A stretch of 64,000 bases of DNA from NCBI GenBank assembly GCA_028687035.1, contig JAQUAX010000005.1, forward strand, positions 164,672-228,671. The letters are read 5' to 3'. The position numbers were made by a program, and so were the translations under genes. Positions within the stretch are counted from its first letter, which is position 1, and every line of letters starts with the position of its first letter. This document shows positions 56,229 through 63,945 of this stretch, one piece after another. The notes under the pieces were generated by a model, which was given only the letters and a program-made list of their open reading frames with translations, had not been told where the DNA came from and did not search any database. This DNA comes from Dechloromonas sp. (lineage in GTDB: Bacteria; Pseudomonadota; Gammaproteobacteria; Burkholderiales; Rhodocyclaceae).

Positions 56229-57683
56229 TTAACGCAGCAGGCTCAGCACGTTCTGCGGCAGCGCGTTGGCCTGGGCCAGCATCGCGGTACCGGCCTGTTG
56301 CAGGATCTGGGCGCGCGACAGGTTGGCGGTTTCGGCCGCGAAGTCGGCATCCACGATCCGGCTGCGGGCGGCCGACACGTTCTCGGTCGTCGTCGCCAGG
56401 TTCGACACCACGCTGCTGAAGCGGTTCTGCAGCGCACCGAGTTCCGCACGGCTGCTGTTGACCTGAGCCAGTGCTGAATCGATCGTCGCGAGGGCGTTCT
56501 GGGAGCCGGAGGCAGTAGTCACGTCAATCGACGAAACCCCTGAGCCGAAGGTCGCAGTGGCGGCGGTATAGCCGGCAGTCAGTGCGGTCTTGGCAAGGTC
56601 TGCACCACCGAGAGTGATGCCTTGAGAGGCAGTCGAGGTCAGCTTGATTCCTCCGAAGGAGATGCCTGTGGTCAGGCCGGTCGCGGCAGCAACAGCGGTA
56701 CCTCCTTGAGCTACGTCGATATTACGGCCGTCGACTGCAGTCAGGGTGACCTTGAGAGTGGTGGTGTCAAAGGAAGCGGTAACGCCGGTCTGGTTGGAGA
56801 CAGCATTGACAGCTGCTGCGACGTTGTTTGCCTGTTCAGCGTTGGTCGCACCTGCTGCAATAGCACCGAGCTTGACGCCATTGATCGTGATGTAATCAGT
56901 CGCATCACCGGCGATGGCATCTGGCGTAGAAATGGCGGTCACGCCGCTGGAGGTGGTTGCGGTGGCTACAGCGGAGACCCCGGTTTGTCCGGAAACTGAA
57001 TTGAATGCAGCAGCCTTCGAAATGGCGCTGGCAGTGGCTTGGGTGCTAGAAACACCATCCGAAACGCTGGGGCCAATACCGTAGCCATTGACGGTGATGC
57101 CGCCGGCAGAAATGGAACCGGTAATTACTGTTGCCGATAGGGAGGTGCTGTACGACGAAGTAGTGCCAACGCCCAGCGAGTCAGCCTTGGCGCTCTTGAT
57201 TGAGCTGATGCTGATCGTTTCGCCAGCATTGGCGCCGACCTGGAAGGCCTGCGAGTTGAAAGTGCCGTCGAGCAGCTTGACGCCGTTGAACGAGGTTTGC
57301 GAAGCGACGGTGTTGATCTGCTGGACCAGTTGGTCGACTTCCTTTTGCAGCGCGACACGGTCAGTGGAACTGTTGGTCGCGTTGGCGGACTGGACGGCCA
57401 GTTCGCGCATGCGTTGCAGCGATTCGGTGACGCTCTGCAGCGCGCCTTCCGCGGTCTGGGCCAGGGAGATGCCGTCGTTGGCGTTGCGGCTGGCCTGGTT
57501 CAGGCCGTTGATCTGCGAGGTCATCCGGCTGGAAATGGCCATACCGGCGGCGTCGTCCTTCGCGCTGTTGATGCGCAGGCCGGAGGACAGGCGCTGCAGG
57601 GACGTGTTCAGCGTGCTTTGCGAGCTGTTCAGGTTGCGCTGCGCATTCAGCGACGCGATGTTGGTGTTGATCGTTTGTGCCAT
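56229..57683 (-). CDS. fliC: Flagellin FliC
   Basis: A 484-residue filament subunit. The D0/D1 N-terminus (MAQTINTNIASLNAQRNLNSSQSTLNTSLQRLSSGLRINSAKDDAAGMAIS) and C-terminus (NRFSSVVSNLATTTENVSAARSRIVDADFAAETANLSRAQILQQAGTAMLAQANALPQNVLSLLR) are canonical. The variable middle (about residues 180-400) is Ala/Thr/Ser/Gly-rich and holds two flagellin IN-like units (KAAAFNSVSGQTGVSAVA, AAAVNAVSNQTGVTASF). Its base composition is less GC-rich than the ends. It has a long leader and a sigma-28 promoter. Confidence 0.97.
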   Translation of the reverse strand: MAQTINTNIASLNAQRNLNSSQSTLNTSLQRLSSGLRINSAKDDAAGMAISSRMTSQINGLNQASRNANDGISLAQTAEGALQSVTESLQRMRELAVQSANATNSSTDRVALQKEVDQLVQQINTVASQTSFNGVKLLDGTFNSQAFQVGANAGETISISSIKSAKADSLGVGTTSSYSTSLSATVITGSISAGGITVNGYGIGPSVSDGVSSTQATASAISKAAAFNSVSGQTGVSAVATATTSSGVTAISTPDAIAGDATDYITINGVKLGAIAAGATNAEQANNVAAAVNAVSNQTGVTASFDTTTLKVTLTAVDGRNIDVAQGGTAVAAATGLTTGISFGGIKLTSTASQGITLGGADLAKTALTAGYTAATATFGSGVSSIDVTTASGSQNALATIDSALAQVNSSRAELGALQNRFSSVVSNLATTTENVSAARSRIVDADFAAETANLSRAQILQQAGTAMLAQANALPQNVLSLLR

Positions 57684-57996
57684 TTTGGGCTCCTTGGTCA
57701 GGTTGATCGTGGCGCCGGAATTTCCGGTTGGATTTATTTCAATCTCGGCTCTGCGAGTGCTTATGCAGCGCCGTTGAAAACTGTTACGGACGTGCTGGAG
57801 AGAACTTTAGGCCAAGTGCCAAAAAAATTTAATCCGCCGCTTTGGTACCTACTTGTTGTTTTTGCCATATGCCCATGTTCTCGATCTTTGTGGCTTGGCT
57901 TCGATTCCTCGGGCCTGTTCGGGTACAGTGCACCCGCGCCGCCGGCCGCCCGGAAGATTGTCGGCGCAATTTTTCCATTTTCTGGATGTCTCCGCT
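57684..57996. other. Divergent fliC / ATP-grasp intergenic region
   Basis: It holds the fliC leader of about 95 nt with its sigma-28 promoter. To the right is a comparatively AT-rich patch (57820-57870) that may carry the rightward promoter. No convincing hexamers were found for the rightward gene. If the ATP-grasp protein uses an upstream TTG or GTG, part of this region is coding. Confidence 0.5.
57783..57809 (-). promoter_or_regulatory. Sigma-28 (FliA) promoter of fliC
   Basis: On the minus strand TAAAGTTC-N11-TCCGTAAC fits the FliA pattern TAAAGTTT-N11-GCCGATAA. The -35 and its flanks (CTAAAGTTCTC) are identical to those of the flgM promoter. Confidence 0.78.
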
Positions 57997-59214
57997 TTGA
58001 GTGCTGCCTGTTCTCCCTATGTTGGCCTGTCCCCTTTTCTTCGCCTGAGTATCGCCGGCGAGCCGCTGCAACCCGTTGCCGAACATCTGTTGTCGGTGGC
58101 GGCGGACGAGCCCGACAATCCGAACGTCTGGATGAACCTTTCCCTTGCCGCGCAATGCCTCGGTCAGCCCGAAACCGGGGCGGCGATGCGGGATCAGGCT
58201 TTGGCGCTGGCCCGTTGCTATGCGCTGCCCGCGCTGCGTCAGCCGGCGAGTTGCCGCCTGCTGTTACTGATGGCGGAGGGGGATATCGCCGAAAATACGC
58301 CGATCGATTGCCTGCTCGAGCAGAGCGACGTCGATCTGGTCCACTTCTATCCGCGGGACGGCCATTTGAATTTTGCCGACCTGCCTGAGCACGACATCCT
58401 GATGGTGGCGATGGCCGATTCTCCGGCCAGCCGCCCGCTGCTTGCCGGGCTTGCCGGGGCGCTGGCCGACTGGCCTCGCCCGGTGATCAACCGGCCCGAG
58501 CATGTGCCGGCGACCGAACGTACCGAGGCGAGCCGCCGGTTGCAGGAGGTGCCGGGGATCAGGATGCCGCCGACCCGCCTGGTCGGCCGCGACGCCCTTT
58601 CGCGCATCGCGGCCGGGCAGTCCGCTCCGGCGATGGAATTCCCGGACGTCGGCTTTCCGTTCATCGTCCGCCCGCGAGGATCGCAGGCCGGGCGGGATCT
58701 GGCGCGCGTCGAGTCCGCGCCGGAACTGGCGGGCTACCTTTCCGCGGTGGACGCCCTGGAATTCTTCATTTCCGACTACGTCGACTACCGCGGCGTCGAC
58801 GGGCTATTCCGCAAGATGCGCATCGCGCTGATCGACGGCGAGCCTTTTGTCTGCCACATGGCGGTTTCCGGGCACTGGATGGTGCATTACGTCAATGCCG
58901 GGATGTACGAGGATGCCGGGCGGCGAGCCGAGGAAGCGGCCTTCATGGCCCGCTTCGACGCTTTCGCCGAGCGCCACCGGGCCGCGCTGGCAGCGCTCTG
59001 CCAGCGGATTCCTCTCGATTATTTCTGTATCGACTGCGCCGAGCTGCCCGACGGACGCCTGATGATCTTCGAAGTCGACCATGTGATGGTCGTTCATGCG
59101 ATGGATCCGGAGGCGCTCTTCCCCTACAAGCAGCAATCGATGCAGCGGGTCGAAGAGGCTTTCCGGGCTGCGCTGCTGCGCCGTCTCGGCCGCTCATCCG
59201 CGGAGGCGCAATGA
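57997..59214 (+). CDS. TPR-containing ATP-grasp (RimK-like) protein of unknown substrate
   Basis: A 405-residue protein from the TTG at 57997; the track extends to a TTG at 57853, and the true start is uncertain. A tetratricopeptide-like helical unit (EPLQPVAEHLLSVAADEPDNPNVWMNLSLAAQCLG) is followed by a central domain and an ATP-grasp domain. Its marks are FPFIVRPRGSQAGRDL, SDYVDYRGVDGLFRKMRIALIDGEPF, HWMVHY and LDYFCIDCAELPDGRLMIFEVD. ATP-grasp enzymes join a carboxylate to an amine or thiol. It overlaps the next gene by 4 nt and is divergent from fliC. Confidence 0.8.
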   Translation: MSAACSPYVGLSPFLRLSIAGEPLQPVAEHLLSVAADEPDNPNVWMNLSLAAQCLGQPETGAAMRDQALALARCYALPALRQPASCRLLLLMAEGDIAENTPIDCLLEQSDVDLVHFYPRDGHLNFADLPEHDILMVAMADSPASRPLLAGLAGALADWPRPVINRPEHVPATERTEASRRLQEVPGIRMPPTRLVGRDALSRIAAGQSAPAMEFPDVGFPFIVRPRGSQAGRDLARVESAPELAGYLSAVDALEFFISDYVDYRGVDGLFRKMRIALIDGEPFVCHMAVSGHWMVHYVNAGMYEDAGRRAEEAAFMARFDAFAERHRAALAALCQRIPLDYFCIDCAELPDGRLMIFEVDHVMVVHAMDPEALFPYKQQSMQRVEEAFRAALLRRLGRSSAEAQ

Positions 59215-60302
59215 ATCCGCGCAATGCCCTCAATTTTTCCGGCGGGCCGGGAGCGCTGCCGGAAAGCGTGCTCGAACAGGTCCGCCAGGCGATCGATGAA
59301 GTGCCGGAGACCGGCTTGTCGATTCTCGGCATCAGCCATCGTTCCGACTGGTTCGCCGGCGTGGTGGCCGAACTCGAAGACAGCGTCCGGCAATTGCTCG
59401 GCCTGCCTCCGGACTTCCGCGTACTGTTCCTGCAGGGCGGGGCGACGCAGCAATTCACGATGGTGCCGATGTCGCTGTTGCCGCCCGGCGGTTTTGCCGA
59501 CTATGTGCATTCCGGTTACTGGAGCGGTAAGTCGATTGCCGAAGGGCGTTGCAGCGGTGATCTCCGTGTCGTCTGGAGCGGTGCCGACGCGGGGTTTTCC
59601 CGTCTGCCCGGGCCGGATGAACTGGCCTGTTCTCCGGAAGCCGCCTATTTCCACTACGTTTCCAACGAAACGGTGGAGGGCGTGCAGTTCCACGATGTGC
59701 CGGGGCGCGACGATGTGCCGCGGGTTTGCGACATGTCGTCCGACTTTATGTCGCGCCCCTTCGACGCCGGGCGTTTTTCGCTGATCTACGCGCATGCCCA
59801 GAAGAACCTGGGGCCGGCCGGCGTGACCGTGGTGCTCGTTCGCGATGCGCTGCTCGAGCGGGCGCCGGTGGGCTTGCCCGGTTTTCTCGATTACCGGGTC
59901 CAGGCGGCCGCGCATTCCATATTCAACACGCCGCCGGTGTTTGCGATTTATGTCGTGCTGTTGGTTATGCGCTGGCTGCGCGACGAGATCGGTGGCGTGG
60001 CGCGGATGGCGGAAATCAATCAGCGCAAGGCGTCGATGCTTTACCGGGTGATCGACGGCAGCGACGGATTTTTCCGCGGCAAGGCGGCGTCGGTGGACCG
60101 TTCGCTGATGAACGTCTCGTTTGAACTGGCGACTCCGGAAGCGGACCGGCGTTTCCTGGCCGAAGCCGCTGCCGCCGGTTTTTCGGGCCTGGCCGGCCAC
60201 CGGTCGCTCGGCGGGGTACGCGCTTCGATCTACAACGCGCTGAGCGAGGAAGCGGTCGCCCGCCTGTGCGGTTTCATGGAGGATTTCCGGCGTCGCGGCT
60301 GA
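59211..60302 (+). CDS. SerC-like phosphoserine aminotransferase
   Basis: A 363-residue class V aminotransferase of SerC size. The PLP lysine is K198 in AHAQKNLGPAG, the same number as in E. coli SerC. Substrate-phosphate residues appear in ISHRSDWF and GHRSLGGVRASIYNA. NFSGGPGALP replaces the usual NFSAGPAxLP. It could be the genuine serine/pyridoxal biosynthetic enzyme or a dedicated paralogue. Its ATGA overlap with the ATP-grasp gene argues for a shared pathway. No gyrA, pheA or hisC neighbour, the common serC context, is present. Confidence 0.85.
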   Translation: MNPRNALNFSGGPGALPESVLEQVRQAIDEVPETGLSILGISHRSDWFAGVVAELEDSVRQLLGLPPDFRVLFLQGGATQQFTMVPMSLLPPGGFADYVHSGYWSGKSIAEGRCSGDLRVVWSGADAGFSRLPGPDELACSPEAAYFHYVSNETVEGVQFHDVPGRDDVPRVCDMSSDFMSRPFDAGRFSLIYAHAQKNLGPAGVTVVLVRDALLERAPVGLPGFLDYRVQAAAHSIFNTPPVFAIYVVLLVMRWLRDEIGGVARMAEINQRKASMLYRVIDGSDGFFRGKAASVDRSLMNVSFELATPEADRRFLAEAAAAGFSGLAGHRSLGGVRASIYNALSEEAVARLCGFMEDFRRRG

Positions 60303-60317
60303 TGCCGGAACGGGGGG

Positions 60318-62072
60318 TCAGTCGGCGCTGACCACCCGGTTCTTGCCGCTTTGCTTGGCCTGGTACATCGCGGCATCGGCGCGCCTGATCGCTTCGGACT
60401 GGTCGTCTTCCGGTCGCAGTTCGGTGACGCCGGCGCTGAAGGTGATCAACACCTTGTCGTTCTGATGCAGGAAGAAGCGCTTGGTCAGTTCGCGCTGCAG
60501 GCGGGTCAGGGCAGCGACTGCTGAATCGAGATCGGTTTCGGGCAGCAGGATGATGAATTCCTCGCCGCCGTAACGCGCGACGCAATCCTGCGGGCGTAGC
60601 GTTTGCCGGCAGACGCCGGCCAGATGGATCAGCGCCTGGTCGCCGGCTTCGTGTCCCAGCGTGTCGTTCAGTTTCTTGAAATTGTCGAGGTCGAGCAGGC
60701 CGAGGCACAGCGGGGTTTCATGCCGGCGTGCGCGGGCGGCTTCCTTGGCGAACATTTCCTCCAGTCCGCGCCGGTTCAGCGTGCCGGTCAGTTGGTCGTA
60801 GCGGACGAGCTGGCTGGTGTTCTCGAGTTCGCTTTCCAGTTCGCGGATGCGCGCTTCGGATTCCTTGACCTTCTGCTGGGCCAGACGCAGTTCGTCGCGC
60901 GAGCGCAGGGCATTGATCTGCATGCTGCGGGTTTCGCGCATCACTTCGCCGATGACGTTTTCGAGTTCGGTGATGTTGTTGGCGGCGCTGATTTTTTCGG
61001 CGCAGTGGCCAATCTTGTCGTGATAACCGGAGGTGGCGTCGGCAAAATTGGCCAGGTGGTCGACGAAACTGGCCAGCAGGTGCTTGATCGCCTCGCGGGC
61101 TTCGGCGAGCCCGACCTTGAGCTGGCTCTGCTTGAAAACGACTTCCTTCAGGCGCCGTTCGGCGTCATCGAGCGCGCGCTGCGACAGCGGCTGGTCGATG
61201 ATGTCGCGAACGACTTCGATCTGACCGTGCAGCCAGCGGTCGTCGATGACCAGCTCGGTCATGTTCTCGACCAGCAGGCGCAGCAGGCTGAGCAGGCTGT
61301 GCCGTAGCTCCGTCTGGTCCTCGGCCAGCAGTTCGAGCTTGAACGTGAAGCGCTTCAGGCGGGCGAGGAAGGCTTCGAGTTGCTCGTCCTTGCGGGCCCT
61401 GCGGATGTCGGTCGCCAGTCCGCGCGCTTCTTCGGCGAGCACGGGGCTTTCAAGCAACTGTGTCGCGATCGCGGTTTCCAGCGTGAAGGCGAACAATTCC
61501 CGCAGCTCGGGGAGAAAACGGTTGCCGTTCGCGGTGGACGGCGTTTCTTCGGCTATTTCCGAAACGGCTGGGTCGTCGCCGCTGGCGCCTTCGCGGCCCT
61601 GGCCCCAGGCACGGAGCAGATTCTGCAGCCGGGAGTGGAGTGTTTCCGGATTCGCCCCGCTGCCGGTGAGCACGTGTTCGAGGGCCTCGCGTTTGCGGGC
61701 CGCGGTGAGGCCGCTGTGCCGGGCATCCCATTGACGCAGCAGATCGGCAATCAGTTCGGACCAGCCGAGTTTCTGTACTTCGGCGAGGCCGGCAAGGTAG
61801 TTGACGAGGTGATTGCGATAATCCTCCCAGTTCCCCGTCTTGATCGCGTCGTCGAGTCGCCGGGCGAGCCGCAGTTGCTCCGGCGAGTCTTTGGGAAGTG
61901 CGTCGGCCAGTGAGCGCGGCAGGGCGTCGGGGGAGTCTTCGGCTTTTTGCGGGGTGCCCGAAATCTCGTGGTACAGCGTCCGGTAGTTGTCGGGGGTCGG
62001 GGGCGTCCGGCCAGTAACTAGCCGGCGCAGGGTTTCCCGGGCGATCTCGAAAGGGTTGCTAAGCGTCGTCAT
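60318..62072 (-). CDS. Diguanylate cyclase with helical N-terminal domain
   Basis: A 584-residue soluble protein. About 400 N-terminal residues are mainly helical (NPFEIARETLRRLVTGRTPPTPDNYRTLYHEI) and end in a coiled coil. They lead into a GGDEF domain with active-site GGEEF at residues 502-506. The inhibitory I-site RPQD lies just before it (RPQDCVARYGGEEF). It should make cyclic di-GMP from GTP with product inhibition. YcgR, encoded 8 kb away, is a plausible receptor (inference). Its 3' end faces the SerC-like gene. Confidence 0.93.
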   Translation of the reverse strand: MTTLSNPFEIARETLRRLVTGRTPPTPDNYRTLYHEISGTPQKAEDSPDALPRSLADALPKDSPEQLRLARRLDDAIKTGNWEDYRNHLVNYLAGLAEVQKLGWSELIADLLRQWDARHSGLTAARKREALEHVLTGSGANPETLHSRLQNLLRAWGQGREGASGDDPAVSEIAEETPSTANGNRFLPELRELFAFTLETAIATQLLESPVLAEEARGLATDIRRARKDEQLEAFLARLKRFTFKLELLAEDQTELRHSLLSLLRLLVENMTELVIDDRWLHGQIEVVRDIIDQPLSQRALDDAERRLKEVVFKQSQLKVGLAEAREAIKHLLASFVDHLANFADATSGYHDKIGHCAEKISAANNITELENVIGEVMRETRSMQINALRSRDELRLAQQKVKESEARIRELESELENTSQLVRYDQLTGTLNRRGLEEMFAKEAARARRHETPLCLGLLDLDNFKKLNDTLGHEAGDQALIHLAGVCRQTLRPQDCVARYGGEEFIILLPETDLDSAVAALTRLQRELTKRFFLHQNDKVLITFSAGVTELRPEDDQSEAIRRADAAMYQAKQSGKNRVVSAD

Positions 62073-62073
62073 G

Positions 62074-62100
62074 TTGGAAGCCGGGTGATCGGGCTATAAT
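62074..62100 (+). promoter_or_regulatory. Candidate promoter of the tRNA-Thr gene
   Basis: A perfect TATAAT (62095-62100) ends 18 nt before the tRNA. TTGGAA lies at a short 15-nt spacing, or GTTGGA at 16. Confidence 0.5.
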
Positions 62101-62118
62101 CCGCGCCCATGCAACGGC

Positions 62119-62192
62119 GCCCCCGTAGCATGAAGGTCGTGCAGTTGCCTTGTAAGCATCAGGCGTTGGTTCGATTCCGACCGGGGGCACCA
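62119..62192 (+). tRNA. tRNA-Thr (anticodon UGU), atypical
   Basis: A 74-nt cloverleaf. The acceptor is GCCCCCG/CGGGGGC with discriminator A and encoded CCA. The D-arm is GCAT-N7-GTGC. The anticodon arm is GTTGC-CTTGTAA-GCATC, the variable loop AGGC and the T-arm GTTGG-TTCGATT-CCGAC. The anticodon TGT reads ACA. Threonine identity elements G1-C72, C2-G71, G35 and U36 are present. Odd points are a U28.U42 mismatch in the anticodon stem and a 7-nt D-loop lacking the usual A14 and A21. It ends 1 nt before the iclR stop codon on the other strand. Confidence 0.75.
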
Positions 62193-62193
62193 G

Positions 62194-62997
62194 TCATTCG
62201 CTGGCGACGCTGCCGAGCCCCAGGCGCTGCGACAGGCGTTGCGCTGCCGACAGCATGGCCTTGGCCGTCGGGCTGTCCCATTCCACGTCGAACTCGCCGA
62301 CGGTGCCCAGCGAGGTGATCGCCGCGACCATGGCGCCCGTATGGTCGTATACCGGGGCGCTGAAGCCATTGATCCCGGGCGTCAGGTTGCCGGTTGCGCG
62401 AGCGAGTCCCCGGGCCCGGGCTTCCGTCAGGTTCTTTTCCAGTTGACGGCGCAGGGTCGTGATCGCCGTCTTGCTGGCGACGGCATCCCTCTGCAATTCC
62501 TCCTCCAGTGCCTTTTTAAGGAAGGGGGAGCGGTAGAAAGCCGAAAAGGCCCGTCCGGTCGCCGATTTGCTGAGCGAGAGTACGGTCCCGTGGCGCAGGG
62601 TTACGGTGATCGGTCCTCCCGCATCGACAATGCGCACAATGGTTGCTCCATGGGTGCCCCAGACTGCCAGCGCAACGGTTTCCTGGATTTCTTCGCAGAG
62701 TGCTTCCAGGATCGGTCCGGCCAGGCGAACGGGGTCGAGTCTCCCCAGTCCGGAGAGGCCAAGCTCGAGTGCGTAGGCGCCAAGATCGTAGCGCCCGCTG
62801 CTGGAGTCCTGCTCGACGATCCCGACACGCAGGAAACTGACCATGTAGCGGTGGGCCTTGGCGGCCGGCATCGATGCCCCCTTTGCGATGTCGCGCAGCA
62901 TCATCGGGCGATTCGTCGCGGCCAGGACGCTGAGCAGGCGGAAGCCTACCTCGATGGACTGTATGCCTTGCCGGTCGTTAGCTACTTTGGTGGTCAT
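62194..62997 (-). CDS. IclR family transcriptional regulator
   Basis: A 267-residue regulator. The N-terminal winged helix-turn-helix (IQSIEVGFRLLSVLAATNRPMMLRDIAKGASMPAAKAHRYMVSFLRVGIVEQD) is followed by the IclR effector domain (ETVALAVWGTHGATIVRIVDAGGPITVTLRHGTVLSLSKSATGRAFSAF, GINGFSAPVYDHTGAMVAAITSLG). Effector and targets are unknown, and no catabolic operon adjoins it. It is divergent from the ParA-like gene, its only neighbour on that side. Confidence 0.92.
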   Translation of the reverse strand: MTTKVANDRQGIQSIEVGFRLLSVLAATNRPMMLRDIAKGASMPAAKAHRYMVSFLRVGIVEQDSSSGRYDLGAYALELGLSGLGRLDPVRLAGPILEALCEEIQETVALAVWGTHGATIVRIVDAGGPITVTLRHGTVLSLSKSATGRAFSAFYRSPFLKKALEEELQRDAVASKTAITTLRRQLEKNLTEARARGLARATGNLTPGINGFSAPVYDHTGAMVAAITSLGTVGEFDVEWDSPTAKAMLSAAQRLSQRLGLGSVASE

Positions 62998-63060
62998 GGG
63001 AAAGCACCCTGGTTGGAAGACTCATATTTTATGCATCTATGGCGCATCTTAGGGCGCGAA

Positions 63061-63066
63061 TATAAT
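63061..63066 (+). promoter_or_regulatory. Candidate -10 box of the ParA-like gene
   Basis: A perfect TATAAT lies 26 nt before the ATG in the iclR/parA divergent gap. A matching -35 is not evident, which could mean activator dependence. Confidence 0.42.
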
Positions 63067-63092
63067 TCGGGCACTTATTCAGGGGAGTTCTC

Positions 63093-63713
63093 ATGCGGGC
63101 GGTTCTGGTAGCGAATCCAAAAGGCGGAGCGGGCAAGACGACGCTGGCCACCAATTTGTCCGGCTATTTTGCCAATCAGGGCAAAAGCGTCACGCTGTGC
63201 GATCTGGATCGCCAGCAATCCGCATTGCGCTGGATGGCATTCCGTGATCCTGCGCTGCCGCCGGTTACCGGATATTACGCAGGCAATCAGATCGTCCTCA
63301 ACTTGCCCAAGGAGTCGGATTGGGTTGTGGTCGATGCGCCGGCCGGCTTGCAGGGCTATAAATTGTCGGATTACCTCCGCGCGGTGGATAGGGTGTTGGT
63401 GCCGTTGGTCCCGTCGGTATTCGATATGGCCGCTACCGAGGACTTCCTCAATTCGATACGCGGAGAGATTCGCAGCAATCGAATGAAAGTCGGGATCGTC
63501 GCGATGCGCGTCGATCCGCGAACGAAGGCGGCCGGCATGCTGGAAGAGTTCCTCCGCCACTTCGACATTCCCATCGTTTCCTATCTGCGAAACACCCAGA
63601 ACTATGTGAACGTTGCAGCAGCGGGGGCGACCGTTTTCGATCCGCCGAGGGCGCGTCATCGCAGGGATCTCGGGCAGTGGGACGCGCTGGTCAAATGGGT
63701 CGAAAGCGCTTGA
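63093..63713 (+). CDS. Orphan ParA/MinD-family ATPase
   Basis: A 206-residue ParA-type ATPase with deviant Walker A (NPKGGAGKTTLATNLSGYFA), Walker A' (CDLDRQQSALRW) and Walker B (DWVVVDAPAGL). It lacks the N-terminal helix-turn-helix of plasmid-type ParA, and no parB or parS-like partner is nearby. Short ParAs of this kind position cellular cargo on the nucleoid; the cargo here is unknown. GGGGAG precedes the ATG. It sits between iclR and tRNA-fMet. Confidence 0.9.
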   Translation: MRAVLVANPKGGAGKTTLATNLSGYFANQGKSVTLCDLDRQQSALRWMAFRDPALPPVTGYYAGNQIVLNLPKESDWVVVDAPAGLQGYKLSDYLRAVDRVLVPLVPSVFDMAATEDFLNSIRGEIRSNRMKVGIVAMRVDPRTKAAGMLEEFLRHFDIPIVSYLRNTQNYVNVAAAGATVFDPPRARHRRDLGQWDALVKWVESA

Positions 63714-63726
63714 TTCATTTTTTTGC

Positions 63727-63755
63727 TTGACCTGTGCCCGGGGGCTGGGCATAAT
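63727..63755 (+). promoter_or_regulatory. Sigma-70 promoter of tRNA-fMet
   Basis: TTGACC and CATAAT are separated by 17 nt. The -10 ends 13 nt before the mature tRNA 5' end. Confidence 0.75.
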
Positions 63756-63768
63756 TCGGCCCCTCTGA

Positions 63769-63845
63769 CGCGGGGTGGAGCAGTTTGGCAGCTCGTCGGG
63801 CTCATAACCCGAAGGTCGCAGGTTCAAGTCCTGCCCCCGCAACCA
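63769..63845 (+). tRNA. Initiator tRNA-fMet (anticodon CAU)
   Basis: A 77-nt cloverleaf with the three initiator hallmarks: an unpaired C1/A72 at the acceptor end (CGCGGGG with CCCCGCA), three consecutive G-C pairs in the anticodon stem (TCGGG-CTCATAA-CCCGA), and an encoded ACCA end. The T-arm is GCAGG-TTCAAGT-CCTGC. It is preceded by its own promoter and followed within 75 nt by an rRNA promoter. Confidence 0.95.
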
Positions 63846-63916
63846 GTCGCCATTTTGGTTCCGGGTTTTGTCAGGCAGGTGGTTCGGTGGTTTGAGAAAT
63901 TAAATTGCTGAAGTAC

Positions 63917-63945
63917 TTGACGGGGAGTTGGGAGTTGTTCATAAT
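63917..63945 (+). promoter_or_regulatory. rRNA operon promoter (P1-like)
   Basis: TTGACG and CATAAT are separated by 17 nt, and the downstream sequence has the form of a betaproteobacterial rRNA leader. The predicted start is near 63952. Confidence 0.72.

Noticed and set aside
62239-63111. 290 aa plus-strand ORF across iclR
   Set aside because: It is antisense to a clear IclR protein and ends inside the ParA gene start.
62119-63768. Genomic island bounded by tRNA-Thr and tRNA-fMet
   Set aside because: No integrase and no direct repeat of either tRNA 3' end were seen within the window, and the composition is not clearly foreign.
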